Part shown: positions 62,063-64,000 of the stretch, piece by piece
Layout: each line of letters begins with the position of its first letter
Numbering within the stretch: the stretch's first letter is position 1
Assembly (NCBI GenBank): GCA_963792405.1
Contig: CAWBVU010000006.1
Span: 1,364,001-1,428,000, forward strand
Reading direction: 5' to 3'
Source of the DNA: SZUA-442 sp963792405
GTDB lineage: Bacteria > Actinomycetota > Acidimicrobiia > Spongiisociales > UBA5794
DNA: 64,000 nt
Notes under the pieces: model-generated
Seen by the model: only the letters and a program-made list of their open reading frames with translations
The model's database searches: none
Told to the model about the DNA's origin: nothing
Made by a program: the position numbers and the translations under genes

Positions 62063-62098
62063 GAAACCTCTGAAGGATGTAGGACCTTCAGAGGCTTC
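62063..62098 (-). terminator. Terminator of tRNA-fMet
   Basis: GAAACCTCTGAAGG (62063-62076) pairs with CCTTCAGAGGCTTC (62085-62098), 14 bp with one mismatch, directly 3' of tRNA-fMet on the minus strand and followed by TTTCTCTC. Confidence 0.75.
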
Positions 62099-62102
62099 TT
62101 CG

Positions 62103-62176
<74 letters not shown>

Positions 62177-62187
62177 TCGTGAGGGCC

Positions 62188-62193
62188 AGTATA
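62188..62193 (-). promoter_or_regulatory. -10 box (TATACT) of tRNA-fMet
   Basis: Minus-strand TATACT lies 11 bases upstream of the mature 5' end, a near-consensus -10. No clear -35 was found. Confidence 0.6.
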
Positions 62194-62254
62194 CGAATCG
62201 GGATCGCCTAGTGCCCTCCGATGCGATGCCTACGCTGCATCGATGGGAGGCGCA

Positions 62255-63190
62255 GTGAGAACGATCGACTGGCTGCTCGATGCCGATCCCGCCATCCGCT
62301 GGCAAGTCATGCGCGACCTCACCCGGGAGCCCGAGGTCGTCGTCGCCGCCGAGCGGGCCCGCGTCGCACACGACGGGTGGGGGGCCGAACTCCTGTCCCT
62401 CCAGGCGAGCGACGGACGATGGGACGGAGGGACCTATCGACCTGGCTGGGTCGACAGGTCGAAACCGTTCTTCGATGCGTGGACCGCCACGCACTTCTCG
62501 CTCCAGCAACTCCGTGACTTCGGGCTCGATCCCCGCTCTCCCGAAGCGCAGCGAGCGGTCACCCTCGTGCGCGACTCGGTGCGGTGGGACGCCAACGATT
62601 CCCCCTACTTCCTGGGTGAGACCGAACCGTGCATCAACGGCATCGCACTCGCGATCGGCGCGTATTTCGATCAGGACGTCGATGGGATCGTCGACGTCCT
62701 CCTCGACGGACAACTCGGCGACGGAGGCTGGAACTGCTGGGCGGAGTACGGCGCCACGGCGGCGTCGTTCCACACGACGATCTGCGTCCTCGAGGGCCTG
62801 CTCGCCTGGGAACACGCCGGGGGACGATCACCCGCGGTGACGGAGGCCAGGTCGGAGGGCGAGCAGTACCTCCTCGAGCGGCGGCTCTTCCGTGCCCGCT
62901 CGACCGGCGAGGTGGTCGACCCGCGATTCACGATGTTCTCCTACCCCACCCGCTGGTACTACGACGTCCTGCGCGGCCTCGAGTACTTCCGTTCGACGAG
63001 CGAGCCACCGGACGATCGCTGCGCCGAGGGGATCGACCTGGTGCGCCGAAAGGGACGGGACGGCCGATGGGTCCTGGAGAACACGCACCAGGGGCCGATG
63101 CACTTCACGATGGAGGGCCCCGACGGGTTCCCGAGTCGATGGAACACGCTGCGAGCACTGCGAGTCCTCGACTGGGCAGGGACCGCCTGA
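62255..63190 (+). CDS. Squalene-cyclase-like toroid protein of unknown function
   Basis: Predicted 311 aa from GTG 62255, chosen because GGGAGG precedes it; ATG 62243 is possible. Repeated SDGRWDGGTYRPGW, LGDGGWNCWAE and KGRDGRWVLENTH segments resemble the QW-type motifs of prenyltransferase and squalene-cyclase alpha-toroids. No DxDD acid motif was seen, so cyclase activity is doubtful. Function is unknown. Confidence 0.7.
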   Translation: MRTIDWLLDADPAIRWQVMRDLTREPEVVVAAERARVAHDGWGAELLSLQASDGRWDGGTYRPGWVDRSKPFFDAWTATHFSLQQLRDFGLDPRSPEAQRAVTLVRDSVRWDANDSPYFLGETEPCINGIALAIGAYFDQDVDGIVDVLLDGQLGDGGWNCWAEYGATAASFHTTICVLEGLLAWEHAGGRSPAVTEARSEGEQYLLERRLFRARSTGEVVDPRFTMFSYPTRWYYDVLRGLEYFRSTSEPPDDRCAEGIDLVRRKGRDGRWVLENTHQGPMHFTMEGPDGFPSRWNTLRALRVLDWAGTA

Positions 63191-63240
63191 CGGCAGCGCG
63201 CCGCCAGCCGTCACCGAGCATCCACGTAGGATGCCGTCCC

Positions 63241-64000
63241 ATGAACGGGGAGCAGATGGAGGTACGAGGCGGCACCGACCGTGCTGCGTCGACGCTCGAG
63301 CTGTTCTTCGACCTCGTCTACGTGTACGCCATCACCCAGGTGGTGGGACTCATCCACGATGACCCGTCGGGTCAGGGGCTCTGGCGGGGGGCGCTGATCC
63401 TGTGGCTGTTGTGGTGGACGTGGGGCATCTACACGTGGACCACGAACTGGACCGGCACCGACGGCGCCGGCACCCGCGTCTTCCTCCTCAGCGCCATGGC
63501 GATGACCCTGCTGATGGCCCTCGCCATCCCCGACGCCTTCGGCGATGGCTCGCGGTGGTTCGGCGTCACCTACCTGGTCGTCCGCACGCTGGCGGCCGGG
63601 CTGTACTGGTTCGCGTCCGGCGATCACCCTGCCCAGCGTGCCGCATTCATGACCTTCTTCCCCCTGTCGTTCGCGGCGTCGGTGCTCGTCGCGGTGGGTG
63701 GGTTCCTCGAGTCCCCGTGGCTCGCGGTCACCTGGATCGCCGCGGCGTGCCTCGACCTGTTCGCCGCGGCCAACGCGGGGCGGGGCACGTGGGCGATCGA
63801 TGCCCACCACTTCGCGGAGCGCAACGGCCTGTTCATCATCGTCGCGCTCGGCGAGACGATCGTGGGCATCGGGTTGACCGCCGTCGGAGTGCCTCGCGAC
63901 GCCATCCACATCGCCGCGGTCCTCATCGGATTCACCATCGCGTCCTGCCTGTGGTGGGCGTACTTCCACGGAGCCGCGCCGGTGCTGGAAGACGCGATGG
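63241..64000 (+). CDS. Low-temperature-requirement protein A (LtrA), 3' end off the window
   Basis: The first 253 codons of a multi-pass membrane protein. TLELFFDLVYVYAITQVVG and HFAERNGLFIIVALGETIV are the LtrA family signatures. Function is not well defined. ATG 63241 is preceded by a TAGGAT box eight bases away, consistent with a leaderless message; ATG 63256, which has GGGGAG before it, is an alternative. The C-terminal part is missing. Confidence 0.88.
   Translation, partial: MNGEQMEVRGGTDRAASTLELFFDLVYVYAITQVVGLIHDDPSGQGLWRGALILWLLWWTWGIYTWTTNWTGTDGAGTRVFLLSAMAMTLLMALAIPDAFGDGSRWFGVTYLVVRTLAAGLYWFASGDHPAQRAAFMTFFPLSFAASVLVAVGGFLESPWLAVTWIAAACLDLFAAANAGRGTWAIDAHHFAERNGLFIIVALGETIVGIGLTAVGVPRDAIHIAAVLIGFTIASCLWWAYFHGAAPVLEDAM

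Larger units (their letters stand above)
61065..62100. other. Decayed gene-poor stretch with repeats
   Basis: About 1 kb without an intact gene. It contains the last half of a tRNA-end/terminator module (61113-61140), a protein remnant (61205-61438), and two partial copies of the tRNA-fMet 3' end. Other short open frames here are Arg/Ser-rich and not convincing. Confidence 0.6.

Overview
The window is high-GC DNA that looks like a deep-branching actinobacterium (Actinomycetota, possibly an Acidimicrobiia-like lineage). This rests on gene order (mfd, a parvulin lipoprotein, mazG, eno; glmU, prs, rplY, pth; metG, tatD, rsmA, ispE), a 27-codon bL37-type ribosomal protein gene, an initiator tRNA with a C1-U72 end, many GTG starts, and TANNNT -10 boxes close to start codons. 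The class assignment is inference.

Layout. From 1 to about 29.8 kb nearly everything is on the minus strand, in tight operons with repeated ATGA, GTGA or TGATG stop/start overlaps: translation-coupled repair and housekeeping (mfd to eno), lipid and glycerol genes (pgsA, glpK), translation genes (pth, rplY), aceK with prs and glmU, then tRNA-Gln, ispE, rsmA, tatD, metG. After a short divergent patch (AbrB-type regulator, bL37) comes an envelope block: a HExxH lipoprotein, a MacB-like ABC exporter with a peptidoglycan-binding adaptor, two paralogous Cys-rich lipoproteins, and a YibE/F protein. From 29.9 to 34.8 kb the plus strand carries a UMF1 transporter, an MscS channel and the metY-metX pair. 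metY is preceded by what looks like a complete ribosome-mediated attenuator: promoter, Met/Cys-rich 22-codon leader peptide, antiterminator and terminator.

From 35 to 57 kb are zwf, a YbaK-type deacylase, a phenylacetate-CoA ligase, an ATP-grasp/alpha-E/transglutaminase operon, mmsA, a CorC-type protein, a K+ channel, a membrane alpha/beta hydrolase, two DUF2252 genes flanking a DUF2510 gene, a FluC pair with DUF190 and VIT1-like genes, and an MFS exporter. From 56.8 to 59.2 kb an HTH regulator and two divergent carbamoyl-amidohydrolases share an intergenic region with two palindromes 22 bp apart. From 59.5 to 62.1 kb the DNA is decayed: a Kef-type antiporter with a stop and a frameshift, a protein remnant, and tandem copies of the 3' end of the initiator tRNA with its terminator. 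The intact tRNA-fMet, a toroid-fold protein and a truncated LtrA-like gene close the window.

The strongest candidates for undescribed biology are the metYX attenuator, the tRNA-fMet 3'-end repeat array, the phased repeats in front of the lipoprotein/exporter operon, and the kinase-like, apparently permuted motif order in the two DUF2252 proteins. No database search was possible; family names come from motif recognition.
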